Below are positions 39,099-47,370 of a stretch of 64,000 nucleotides of DNA, piece by piece. The stretch is from Aegicerativicinus sediminis (GTDB lineage Bacteria > Bacteroidota > Bacteroidia > Flavobacteriales > Flavobacteriaceae). Positions within the stretch are counted from its first letter, which is position 1. Each line of letters opens with the position of its first letter. Under the pieces are notes generated by a model. The model did no database searches. It worked only from the letters and a program-made list of their open reading frames with translations, and was not told where the DNA came from. Position numbers and translations under genes: made by a program. The DNA is taken from positions 2,474,001 to 2,538,000 of the forward strand of contig NZ_CP064295.1 in NCBI RefSeq assembly GCF_015476115.1, written 5' to 3'.

Positions 39099-42000
39099 AT
39101 GCGACAGATAATAGCTTATTTTATAAAATACAGTGTTGCGGTCAACATCGTAATTATTGCCTTTTTGTTATTTGGGATTTTTGGTCTCCTACAGTTAAAA
39201 TCTTCATTTTTTCCTTTGAATGAATCGGAGATTATAACCATAAATATTGCCTATCCAGGTGCAGCACCTCAGGAAATAGAAGAGGGAATTGTACTGAAAA
39301 TAGAAGATAATCTAAAAGGATTGATTGGGGTTGAACGGGTAACTTCTGTTTCGCGAGAAAATGGTGGTAACGTTACCGTTGAGATTGAAAAAGATGAGGA
39401 TATTGACGATATGCTCTCTGAAGTAAAAAATGCCGTAGATAGAGTCCCAAATTTTCCAGGGGGTATGGAGCCAGTGGTGGTGGCTAAACAAGAAAGAGTA
39501 AGGGAGACCATAAAATTTGCAATAAGTGGGAAGGGAATTGATTTAGTTACTCTTAAACAAATTGCAAGACAAATTGAAGGGGATTTACGTGCGATGGAGG
39601 GTATATCCCAAATTGAAATTACTGGTTATCCTGATGAGGAAATAGAAATCGCTGTAAGGGAAAATGATTTACTGGCATACGGTCTTACTTTTTCAGAGGT
39701 AGCCCAAGCCGTTTCTAGAGCAAATATTTTATCTACGGGTGGAAATATAAAAACTGAAGCTGAGGATTACCTTATCCGTGCAAGTAGTCGCTCATATTAT
39801 GGGGATGAATTAACGCATTTGCCAGTACGTGCCATGGAAGATGGAACAATCGTTACATTAGAAGACGTGGCAAGTGTACGTGACCGGTTTTCAGAAAACC
39901 CTAATGCATCCTATTTTAATGGAAACATAGCAGTAAATGTAAACATTACTAATACAAATAGTGAGGATTTATTGTCCACTGCGGAAAAGGTAAATGTCTA
40001 TGCCGAGGAGTTTAATCAAAAATATTCTGGTGTTAAGATTGATATCATCGAGGATCGGAGCATACGATTAAAGGAACGTACCAATACTTTGCTTGAAAAT
40101 GGGGCAATGGGAATTTTTTTGGTATTGCTTTTTCTCTCCTTTTTCTTGAATACCCGATTGGCCTTTTGGGTTGCATTAGGTTTACCTGTGGCATTTATGG
40201 GTATGTTTATGTTTGCGGCGTATTTTGATATAACAATCAATATTATTTCGTTATTCGGAATGATTATCGTTATAGGTATTCTAGTTGATGACGGTATTGT
40301 TATTTCAGAGAATATTTACCAACATTTCGAATCCGGAAAACCAAGACTTGAAGCTGCAATTGATGGTACAATGGAGGTTGTTCCTCCAATTATTTCTGCT
40401 ATCCTCACTACTGTTATAGCCTTTTCAACATTTTTATTTCTTGATGGAAGGGTTGGTGAATTATTTAGTGAGGTGGCTGTGGTTGTTATCTTAACACTTT
40501 CCATTTCGTTAGTTGAGGCCCTTATCATTTTACCGGCACACGTTGCTCACTCTAAAGCATTAACAAGAGAAACTGCAGAGCAAAAAGCAAACAAAAAAGG
40601 AATTGATAAATTCTTTATGAAATTGAGAAAATTCAATGAATTTGGTGATCGAGTAATGGCTTATATGCGTGATAAAATGTATAGTCCAGTTCTAAATTTT
40701 TCATTGAAATACCGTTTTATAACATTTTCAATTTTAATTGCTCTTATGGTATTAACCATTGGCGCTTTTATGGGAGGTATCATTAAAGGTTCATTTTTTC
40801 CAAATGTAGATAGCGATAGTGTTAGCATAGATCTTCTAATGCCTGAAGGGACCAACCCAAAAATTACGGATTCCATCATTACAATGATAGAGAGAGTTTC
40901 TTGGGAGGTAAATGAAGAATATACCGCTAAACAAACTGGAGGCAAACAAGTAGTTCAAAATATAGTTAAGCGGGTTGGACCCGGAAATAACAAAGCAAAT
41001 CTAAGCGTAAATTTACTTCCAGGTGAGGAACGAGATTTTGCTTCACCAGATATTACGAATAGTATCCGTGAGGCAGTAGGTGAGGTTCCTGGAGTGGAGC
41101 TTTTGACCTTTGGTTCTGGTGGCAATTTTGGTGGTAACCCAATTTCAGTTTCTTTACTTGGTAATAATACGGAAGAACTAAAGGCAGCAAAAACAGAATT
41201 ACGGGCTGCTATGGAAAAAAATTCGCTACTTGCAGATATAACGGATACAGATCCTGAAGGTATAAAGGAAATCAATGTTGAACTGAAACCGTCAGCCTAT
41301 GCACTAGGATTAAATCTTCAGGAAGTGATGGGACAAGTAAGGGCAGGTTTTTTTGGACTTCAGGCGCAGAGATTTCAAAGAGGTCAGGACGAAATTCGTG
41401 TTTGGGTAAGATATGAACGAGGGGATCGAGAATCGATTAATGATTTGGATGAAATGAGAATCGTTACTCCAAATGGCCAAAGAATTCCATTTAAAGAAAT
41501 TGCAACATATGATATTCAACGCGGAGAGGAAAGTATTCGGCATTTAGATGGTAGAAGGGAAATTCAAGTTAACGCAGATTTAAAAAATCCAAAGGACAGT
41601 CCAACAGAAATAATGCAGGATATAAAAACACGAATTTTACCAGGCATACTATCCAAATATCCAACAGTAACACCTTCATATGAAGGGCAGAATAGAGAGG
41701 CTAATAAGCTTCTTGCTTCTGCAAATGTCATTGTCCCTATCGTTATATTTTTGATCTACGTGGTTATCGCATTTACGTTTAGAAGTTATAGCCAACCATT
41801 AATGTTGCTGTTTATGATTCCATTTAGTTTCATAGCAGTCGCTTGGGGGCATTGGATACATGGTTTTTCGGTTAATTTCCTATCAGCTATGGGTATCATT
41901 GCACTTATAGGTATAATGGTGAATGATGGTTTGGTTCTTATAGGTAAATTAAACTCTTTTCTTAAGGAAGGATTGTCATTTGAAAATGCACTATTCGAAG

Positions 42001-42293
42001 CTGGCAGGTCTAGGTTTAGGGCTATATTCTTAACTTCTTTAACTACAATTGCAGGTATTGCGCCTTTATTAATGGAGAGAAGTAGAGGAGCACAATTTTT
42101 GAAACCAATGGCTATTTCTATTTCATATGGAATTTTTATTGCTACTATTTTAACCCTGATAATCTTACCGATTTTATTGTCTGCCGTTAATAGCTTCAAA
42201 ACACGTTCTCATTGGTTGGTTACAGGTGAAAAAATAGACAAACGCGAAGTTGAAAGAATCGTAAAAGAACAAAAAGGGGATTATGCTCATTAG
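39099..42293 (+). CDS. RND efflux transporter permease
   Basis: 1064 residues, AcrB/MdtB-type inner-membrane pump with twelve expected spans and two large periplasmic loops. Recognisable parts are the N-terminal helix VAVNIVIIAFLLFGIFGLLQLKSSFFP, the porter segment NEITINIAYPGAAPQEIEEGI-like start, TM4 with GMIIVIGILVDDGIVISENIYQHFE (Asp-Asp proton relay residues), and TM10 with GIIALIGIMVNDGLVLIGKLN. It exports a substrate using the proton gradient. Its last 11 bases overlap the TolC-type gene. Confidence 0.96.
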   Translation: MRQIIAYFIKYSVAVNIVIIAFLLFGIFGLLQLKSSFFPLNESEIITINIAYPGAAPQEIEEGIVLKIEDNLKGLIGVERVTSVSRENGGNVTVEIEKDEDIDDMLSEVKNAVDRVPNFPGGMEPVVVAKQERVRETIKFAISGKGIDLVTLKQIARQIEGDLRAMEGISQIEITGYPDEEIEIAVRENDLLAYGLTFSEVAQAVSRANILSTGGNIKTEAEDYLIRASSRSYYGDELTHLPVRAMEDGTIVTLEDVASVRDRFSENPNASYFNGNIAVNVNITNTNSEDLLSTAEKVNVYAEEFNQKYSGVKIDIIEDRSIRLKERTNTLLENGAMGIFLVLLFLSFFLNTRLAFWVALGLPVAFMGMFMFAAYFDITINIISLFGMIIVIGILVDDGIVISENIYQHFESGKPRLEAAIDGTMEVVPPIISAILTTVIAFSTFLFLDGRVGELFSEVAVVVILTLSISLVEALIILPAHVAHSKALTRETAEQKANKKGIDKFFMKLRKFNEFGDRVMAYMRDKMYSPVLNFSLKYRFITFSILIALMVLTIGAFMGGIIKGSFFPNVDSDSVSIDLLMPEGTNPKITDSIITMIERVSWEVNEEYTAKQTGGKQVVQNIVKRVGPGNNKANLSVNLLPGEERDFASPDITNSIREAVGEVPGVELLTFGSGGNFGGNPISVSLLGNNTEELKAAKTELRAAMEKNSLLADITDTDPEGIKEINVELKPSAYALGLNLQEVMGQVRAGFFGLQAQRFQRGQDEIRVWVRYERGDRESINDLDEMRIVTPNGQRIPFKEIATYDIQRGEESIRHLDGRREIQVNADLKNPKDSPTEIMQDIKTRILPGILSKYPTVTPSYEGQNREANKLLASANVIVPIVIFLIYVVIAFTFRSYSQPLMLLFMIPFSFIAVAWGHWIHGFSVNFLSAMGIIALIGIMVNDGLVLIGKLNSFLKEGLSFENALFEAGRSRFRAIFLTSLTTIAGIAPLLMERSRGAQFLKPMAISISYGIFIATILTLIILPILLSAVNSFKTRSHWLVTGEKIDKREVERIVKEQKGDYAH

Positions 42294-43599
42294 AAGATTA
42301 CTGTACTTATTTCTAGTATTATTACCTTTTTTAGGAGTTTCACAAGAAGTATTAGAACCAGAACAAGCAATGGCTTTGACTTTGGAATATAATTATGGTA
42401 TCAAAATCGTTAAGAACGATGTTGAAATTGCTGAGAACAACGCGGACTTATTGAATTCAGGTTATTTGCCAACTGTTTCTGCGAATGCAGGAGCAGTTTA
42501 TGACAGAGATAACACAGATGTGGAATTTTCCGATGGATCAAGTAGAGTTTTAAGTGGTGCTGAAAGTTCACGTTATAATGCTTCGATAAATTTGAATTAT
42601 GTTTTGTTCGATGGCTTGGGTCGAATGTACGATTATAGGAGGCTTAAGGAAGAATATAATCTTTCTGAATTACAAGCCTTAGAAACAATTCAAAACACCG
42701 TTTATCAGTTATTTACCATCTATTATAACGTTGCTGAGTTAACTGAGAACGTAAAAACATTAGAGCAGGGATTAGATATTTCAAGAGATAGAATTACCCG
42801 GGCAGAATATCAATTTGATTATGGTCAGACTAATAAATTAGGCGTACTCAATGCCCAAGTAGATATTAATAACGACAGTATTGCCCTAATAAATACTGAA
42901 CAATTATTGGTAAATGCAAAACGGGACTTGAACTTTGTTATGGGGAATAAGGTTGAACGTGAGTTTACGGTGGATACAGTCACAACTTTCGTTCTTACTG
43001 GTGATAAGACAAGTTTGTATGAACGAATGATGGCCCAAAACGTTCAAATTCAGCAATTGGAAAAGAATATCACGATTAATGAATATCTTATCAAATCCCA
43101 AAGATCTGGATATTTGCCCACTATAGGTCTAAATGGTACTTATGGGTGGAATAAGAACAATAATAATGCAGCTTCCTTCTTAGCTGTTTCAAAAAGTAAT
43201 GGACTTTCTGGCGGTATTAATTTAAGTTGGAATTTGTTTGATGGTGGTTCCACGATCACCAGGGTAAAAAATGCCAAGATTAATTTAGATACCCAACTTT
43301 TGCAAAAGGAACAGGTTTTGGAAAGTATCAAAAGAGATTTTGAAAATGCATGGGACAATTACATCAACAAACTTACCATCTACCAGGTACAACAAGAAAA
43401 TATAATTACAGCAAAAAATAACTTCGATCGAACCGAGGAACGTTTCAAATTAGGTCAGGTAACTTCTATAGAATTTAGACAGGCACAATTAAATCTTCTA
43501 AACGTGGTACTCAATCGAAACCAATCTAAATATGCAGCAAAACTAGCTGAGCTGGAGGTGTTGCTTCTTAGTGGCGATTTGCTTAATGAAAACTTCTAG
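42283..43599 (+). CDS. TolC-family outer-membrane channel
   Basis: 438 residues. A signal peptide (LYLFLVLLPFLGVSQ) precedes two repeats of the outer-membrane efflux protein domain: EPEQAMALTLEYNYGIKIVKNDVEIAENNADLLNSGYLPTVSANAGAVYDR and YLIKSQRSGYLPTIGLNGTYGWNKN, with long helices (RITRAEYQFDYGQTNKLGVLNAQVDIN; NFDRTEERFKLGQVTSIEFRQAQLNLLNVVLNRNQSKY). It forms the outer-membrane exit of the tripartite pump. It overlaps the pump gene by 11 bases and is followed two bases later by the CPXCG gene. Confidence 0.94.
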   Translation: MLIRRLLYLFLVLLPFLGVSQEVLEPEQAMALTLEYNYGIKIVKNDVEIAENNADLLNSGYLPTVSANAGAVYDRDNTDVEFSDGSSRVLSGAESSRYNASINLNYVLFDGLGRMYDYRRLKEEYNLSELQALETIQNTVYQLFTIYYNVAELTENVKTLEQGLDISRDRITRAEYQFDYGQTNKLGVLNAQVDINNDSIALINTEQLLVNAKRDLNFVMGNKVEREFTVDTVTTFVLTGDKTSLYERMMAQNVQIQQLEKNITINEYLIKSQRSGYLPTIGLNGTYGWNKNNNNAASFLAVSKSNGLSGGINLSWNLFDGGSTITRVKNAKINLDTQLLQKEQVLESIKRDFENAWDNYINKLTIYQVQQENIITAKNNFDRTEERFKLGQVTSIEFRQAQLNLLNVVLNRNQSKYAAKLAELEVLLLSGDLLNENF

Positions 43600-43601
43600 A
43601 A

Positions 43602-43784
43602 ATGGAGGAATATTTCTTCCAATGTCCGCATTGTTGGCAGGAGATTTCGGTGTTGATAGATCTCTCAGTTACTGAGCAACAGTATATTGAAGATTGCGAA
43701 GTTTGCTGTAACCCTATTCAGTTTGAAATAACTACAGATGGTGAAAATGTAGTAGAATTCAAGATATCTTCCTTGGAGCAGTGA
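43602..43784 (+). CDS. CPXCG-motif cysteine-rich small protein
   Basis: 60 residues: two CxxC pairs, QCPHCWQE and DCEVCCNPIQFE, in the pattern of the Cys_rich_CPXCG family, so probably a small zinc-binding protein. Cytoplasmic, no signal. It starts two bases after the TolC-type gene and may be part of the efflux transcript, although similar genes are found in other contexts. Function unknown. Confidence 0.88.
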   Translation: MEEYFFQCPHCWQEISVLIDLSVTEQQYIEDCEVCCNPIQFEITTDGENVVEFKISSLEQ

Positions 43785-43839
43785 TTTTATAAAGTGCTAT
43801 AAATCAGATATTTATAGATTTTGTAAATTTTCGATTGTG

Positions 43840-43878
43840 CATTTCATCGAATAAAATTTGTTTTTCACCGATAAAATT
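43840..43878. promoter_or_regulatory. Direct repeats upstream of the LRR gene
   Basis: CATCGAATAAAATT (43845-43858) and CACCGATAAAATT (43866-43878) are imperfect direct repeats 21 bases apart, about two helical turns. The first lies within GCATTTCATCGA, the same string as the gldK palindrome half. This geometry suits a LytTR-type or similar direct-repeat-binding regulator. Confidence 0.5.
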
Positions 43879-43924
43879 CTAAATTCGTGTCAATATCATT
43901 GCTCCCTCAGCTAAATCTACTATT

Positions 43925-44839
43925 ATGAAAACTATGAAATTAACCCTACTTTTTCTTATGGTTTCCATTCTGACCTTTGGAGGAACCGTAACAAAAAAAG
44001 AAAAACAAGCATTAATTGCCCTATACAAGAGTACCAATGGTGACAATTGGACTCGTTCTTGGGATCTTTCCAAAGATGTTTCAACTTGGCAAGGACTTAC
44101 TATTGAAGGTGACCATGTTACCGCAATTGATTTGCCCTATAATAACATGGACGGAAATTTGCCAGAAGAAATTGGAAATTTGACTTCGCTTAAGAAATTG
44201 AATCTTTTTAGAAACAATATTAATGGAAGTATACCGTCAAGCATTAAAAATCTTAAAGCACTTGAAGAGTTAAATATTTCGTTTAACCAATTAAGCGGAA
44301 AGATACCTGCAGAAATAGGTGAACTTCCTTCTTTAGTTTCCCTCCAACTATTTATGAATCAACTAAACGGTGAAATTCCACAAAGTATTGGTTCATTAAA
44401 GAAATTGGAAAAACTGGAACTTTATAACAACAATTTACATGGTGAGATTCCCTCAACCATTTCACAACTTACCAATTTAAAGGAACTATTAGTTAGCAGT
44501 AACCATTTAAGCGGAAAATTAGTTTCCGATATTTCAAATCTTAAAAACCTTGAGGTTTTAAGTGTTTTTGATAACCAACTTGTTGGTATGGTGCCACCTT
44601 CAATCGGTCAGTTAGGTAAACTAGAAGAGCTGGTGCTTTCTAATAATGCTTTTTATGGTGACTTGCCTGGGGAATTAGCAAGTCTTACAAACCTAAAAGT
44701 ATTGCTTCTAGGTAATAACAGCTTTAAAGGAAACTTGGCTGTACTACCAGAAACTCTCCCTAATTTAAGAGAATTCGACGTTACTAATAATAGTTCCGAG
44801 GGTGTAATTGTTACCCTCGATGAAGAAGACGAGAATTAA
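43925..44839 (+). CDS. Secreted plant-type leucine-rich repeat protein
   Basis: 304 residues. Signal peptide MKTMKLTLLFLMVSILTFGG, then an LRRNT-like cap (KKEKQALIALYKSTNGDNWTRSWDLSKDVSTWQGLTIEGDHVTAIDLPYNN) and about eight 23-24 residue repeats of the plant-specific form (IGNLTSLKKLNLFRNNINGSIPSSI; IGELPSLVSLQLFMNQLNGEIPQSI). The protein ends in an acidic tail (LDEEDEN) with no obvious T9SS C-terminal sorting domain. Such proteins usually bind proteins or glycans. Single gene with a strong terminator. Confidence 0.88.
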   Translation: MKTMKLTLLFLMVSILTFGGTVTKKEKQALIALYKSTNGDNWTRSWDLSKDVSTWQGLTIEGDHVTAIDLPYNNMDGNLPEEIGNLTSLKKLNLFRNNINGSIPSSIKNLKALEELNISFNQLSGKIPAEIGELPSLVSLQLFMNQLNGEIPQSIGSLKKLEKLELYNNNLHGEIPSTISQLTNLKELLVSSNHLSGKLVSDISNLKNLEVLSVFDNQLVGMVPPSIGQLGKLEELVLSNNAFYGDLPGELASLTNLKVLLLGNNSFKGNLAVLPETLPNLREFDVTNNSSEGVIVTLDEEDEN

Positions 44840-44865
44840 ATAATGTTTCTTAGTTTTAATTAGAC

Positions 44866-44900
44866 ATCTCCCGATTTAACCGATCGGGAGATTTTTTTTA
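44866..44900 (+). terminator. Terminator after the LRR gene
   Basis: Perfect 10-bp stem ATCTCCCGAT / ATCGGGAGAT with a 7-base loop, followed by a run of T. Confidence 0.9.
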
Positions 44901-44906
44901 TAAACT

Positions 44907-44936
44907 TTTGTAATCTAAAAAAGAGTATTATCTTTG
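44907..44936 (+). promoter_or_regulatory. Promoter of tRNA-fMet
   Basis: TTTG (44907-44910), 18 bases, TATCTTTG (44929-44936), both matching the Bacteroidota consensus. It ends 11 bases before the mature tRNA. Confidence 0.75.
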
Positions 44937-44947
44937 CTGTCCGATAT

Positions 44948-45020
<73 letters not shown>

Positions 45021-45025
45021 CTATA

Positions 45026-45057
45026 AAAACCAGTTGTTAAAGCAACTGGTTTTTTTG
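45026..45057 (+). terminator. Terminator of tRNA-fMet
   Basis: Stem AAAACCAGTTG / CAACTGGTTTT, loop of six, then T run. Confidence 0.9.
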
Positions 45058-45105
45058 TTTATATCGTACCTTTAATGAATAGGTTATTAGTTTAATATAG
45101 ACCAA

Positions 45106-45498
45106 ATGAAAGGTAAAGAAGTAATATTGATTATTCTAGTAGGTCTAGTGATAGGGTTAATAATGTATTCATCTGGTGGCAAAATCAACATATTTAATGT
45201 TAAATTTTGGATAATATGGCCATCCGTCATTTTTTTAAGTTCTTTTTTATCGGATTTATTTGTTAAAAAGGATTCAATAATAACTGCAATATTAATTTCT
45301 TTAGGAGTAATGTTAGGCAACATTATGTACAATATTTTTGATACGATTATTAATTCAACTTCACATTCACTTTTGGGATTAGAAGTAATAGGCTATTTAG
45401 CCATTCTATTTATAACTGGCCTAACTGCATTACTTGGGGTTGGATTGTCCCAGTTAATTTTATTCTTTAGAAGAAGACAAAAGGAAAGTATTAGTTAA
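45106..45498 (+). CDS. Small polytopic membrane protein, unknown
   Basis: 130 residues with four hydrophobic segments (VILIILVGLVIGLIMYSSGG; FWIIWPSVIFLSSFLSDLF; SIITAILISLGVMLGNIMYNIFDTI; VIGYLAILFITGLTALLGVGLSQLILFF). No motif I recognise. It stands alone between tRNA-fMet and a terminator, in a stretch that is more AT-rich than the housekeeping part. It is probably a real gene, given its full membrane-protein profile and clean ATG, but its function is unknown. Confidence 0.65.
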   Translation: MKGKEVILIILVGLVIGLIMYSSGGKINIFNVKFWIIWPSVIFLSSFLSDLFVKKDSIITAILISLGVMLGNIMYNIFDTIINSTSHSLLGLEVIGYLAILFITGLTALLGVGLSQLILFFRRRQKESIS

Positions 45499-45589
45499 TT
45501 AAGGTTTTTAATTTAATTATAATCATTCACTTTTAGAAAGTCATTCACGAAAATATTCAAACGCAAGAATTCAATCTTGCCTGCTACAA

Positions 45590-45626
45590 AAAAACCTCTT
45601 GAAATTTCAAAAGGTTTTTCTTTTTT
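45590..45626 (+). terminator. Terminator after the small membrane protein gene
   Basis: AAAAACCTCTTG pairs with CAAAAGGTTTTT (one mismatch) around AAATTT, followed by a T-rich run. A smaller hairpin GCAAGA / TCTTGC lies just upstream (45563-45580). Confidence 0.75.
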
Positions 45627-45675
45627 GCATCTTTCTAAGGTTTGGTTATATTTAGTTAACTAACCAACCGACCTG

Positions 45676-47117
45676 ATGAAGTTCAGTGATTTTAAAATTC
45701 CTCACGTCTTTATTTTTTTATTCTGGATTATTGTCTTCTGTTCAGTATTAAGTTATATCATTCCTTCGGGAAGTTTTGATAGGGAAAAAAGGATTATAAA
45801 CAAAATTGAACAAAACATTGTTGTACCAGGTAGTTATTCAGAAATTCCCAAACATTTCTCAATTGAGGGCATAACAATAGGAGGGAACGTTAGTGGGTAC
45901 GCCTCTCCGAATTCAATATTTAGTGTTCTCACCTCAATTCCTAAAGGACTAACACAATCGGGCTCCCTCATATTTTTTATTTTTATTTTAGGAGCGGTAT
46001 TTAGTCTTATCGTTGAGACCAAAACTATTCATGCGTTTTTGTCTGAGCTTATTAAAAGGTTCAGTAAATACCCGAAACTTTTGTTTTTCCTTATTTATTT
46101 AACGATTTCTACGGGTAGTGCCTTTATGGGAATTTATATCGAATTGTTGCCACTCATCCCTATTTTAATTTTGTTGGCGGAACAAAATGGATATAACAGG
46201 ATGTTTGGTTTTGCACTTGGAATTGTTCCTGTATATGTTGGTTGGTCAACGGCAACAACCAATCCCTTTACAGTGCAAATTGCTCAACAGATTGCGGAAT
46301 TACCTATTGGCAGTGGTATGGGTTTGCGATTTGTGATTTTTTTGCTGTGCATTTTGATAGGATTTTCATACATAATGAGTTACGGCTCAAAAATCAAAAA
46401 CAAGAGATTTGCATTAAAGGGCTCCTATACCAGTGAGAATTTGGTTGATGGTAAACAAATTGAACAGGTAAACCTTACAAAAATCATATTTCAATATTAA
46501 TTGTTCTTATGATAGGATACTCAATTATATTATCAGCTGTTCAATTTATGGGTTGGGGATTAATTGAAATGAGTGCAGGGTTCTTGGCTATAGGTATCGC
46601 TGTAATTTTTTTAAGCGGCTGGTCTGGTGATAAAGCAATGGACATTTTCACAAATGGATTGAAATCTATGATAATCCCAGCTTTAATTGTTGGGGTTGCA
46701 CGTGCCATTTCAGTTGTTATGGTCGAAAGTCAAATTATGGATTCCATTTTATATTATTTTTCCAATACACTCGCCAACCAATCTCAATCTATGGCAGTAT
46801 CTGGGATGCTTGTTTTTCAGTCATTTCTTAATTTCTTTATTCCTTCAGCCTCTGGACAAGCTTTAGTTTCCATGCCTTTAATGACACCCTTATCAGATTT
46901 ATTGGGTTTTTCTAGACAAACTGCAGTTCTAGCCTACATTTTCGGAGATGGATTTTCAAATATGATAATTCCAACAAACGGCATATTGATGGCAATGCTG
47001 GGGATAGGAAAGATTCCATTTGAAAAATGGTTCAGATTTGTATTTCCGTTATTTATTATTTTAATGCTAATTGCCTTTATTACCCTTATTTTATCTGTTA
47101 AGATTGGATATGAATAG
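45676..47117 (+). pseudogene. YfcC-family membrane transporter split by a frameshift
   Basis: Two open frames, 45676-46500 and 46509-47117, together encode one YfcC-type (C4-dicarboxylate / amino-acid antiporter-like) membrane protein of about 480 residues. The first half starts MKFSDFKIPHVFIFLFWIIVFCSVLSYIIPSG and holds IYIELLPLIPILILLAEQNGYNRMFGFALG; the second holds SGQALVSMPLMTPLSDLLGFSRQTAVLAYIFGDGFSNMIIPTNG. Frame is lost near 46480-46500. Adding one T to the TTT at 46489-46491 gives a natural span KIIFSILIVLMIGYSIIL. It is therefore one missing base: true mutation or sequencing error. The remaining coding sequence is otherwise intact, so the lesion is recent if real. Confidence 0.8.
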
Positions 47118-47370
47118 AATTCCAAACACTCTATAAAAATCAATCTGTAAACTCATTTTTGTTGGAAAATCCGCAGCTTTTCTCTACGACTTTCAATGAG
47201 ATTAGCTAAATAGTAATTAGTTAACTCATCTCTTTTTGCTGTTTTTCCTTATAGATCCCGGCCATCTTGAAATTTTATCAAAAAATTAACAAGTCGTTTA
47301 AAGGGTATTTTTCAATTTTTCTGTCTTAAAAGTAAACCAACTTATTAGGTATAATCTTAATTTTTCAATT

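Noticed and set aside
46470-46510. Programmed -1 frameshift as an explanation for the split YfcC-type gene
   Set aside because: The zero-frame codons around the A5 and T3 runs do not form an X XXY YYZ heptamer, and no downstream stem was seen.
47153-47248. Minus-strand open stretch of about 31 codons between the YfcC pseudogene and the M16 gene, reading like a protein C-terminus (DELTNYYLANLIESRREKLRIFQQK)
   Set aside because: No start codon, no upstream coding continuation and too short to separate from chance. It could be a gene remnant, but I cannot support it.
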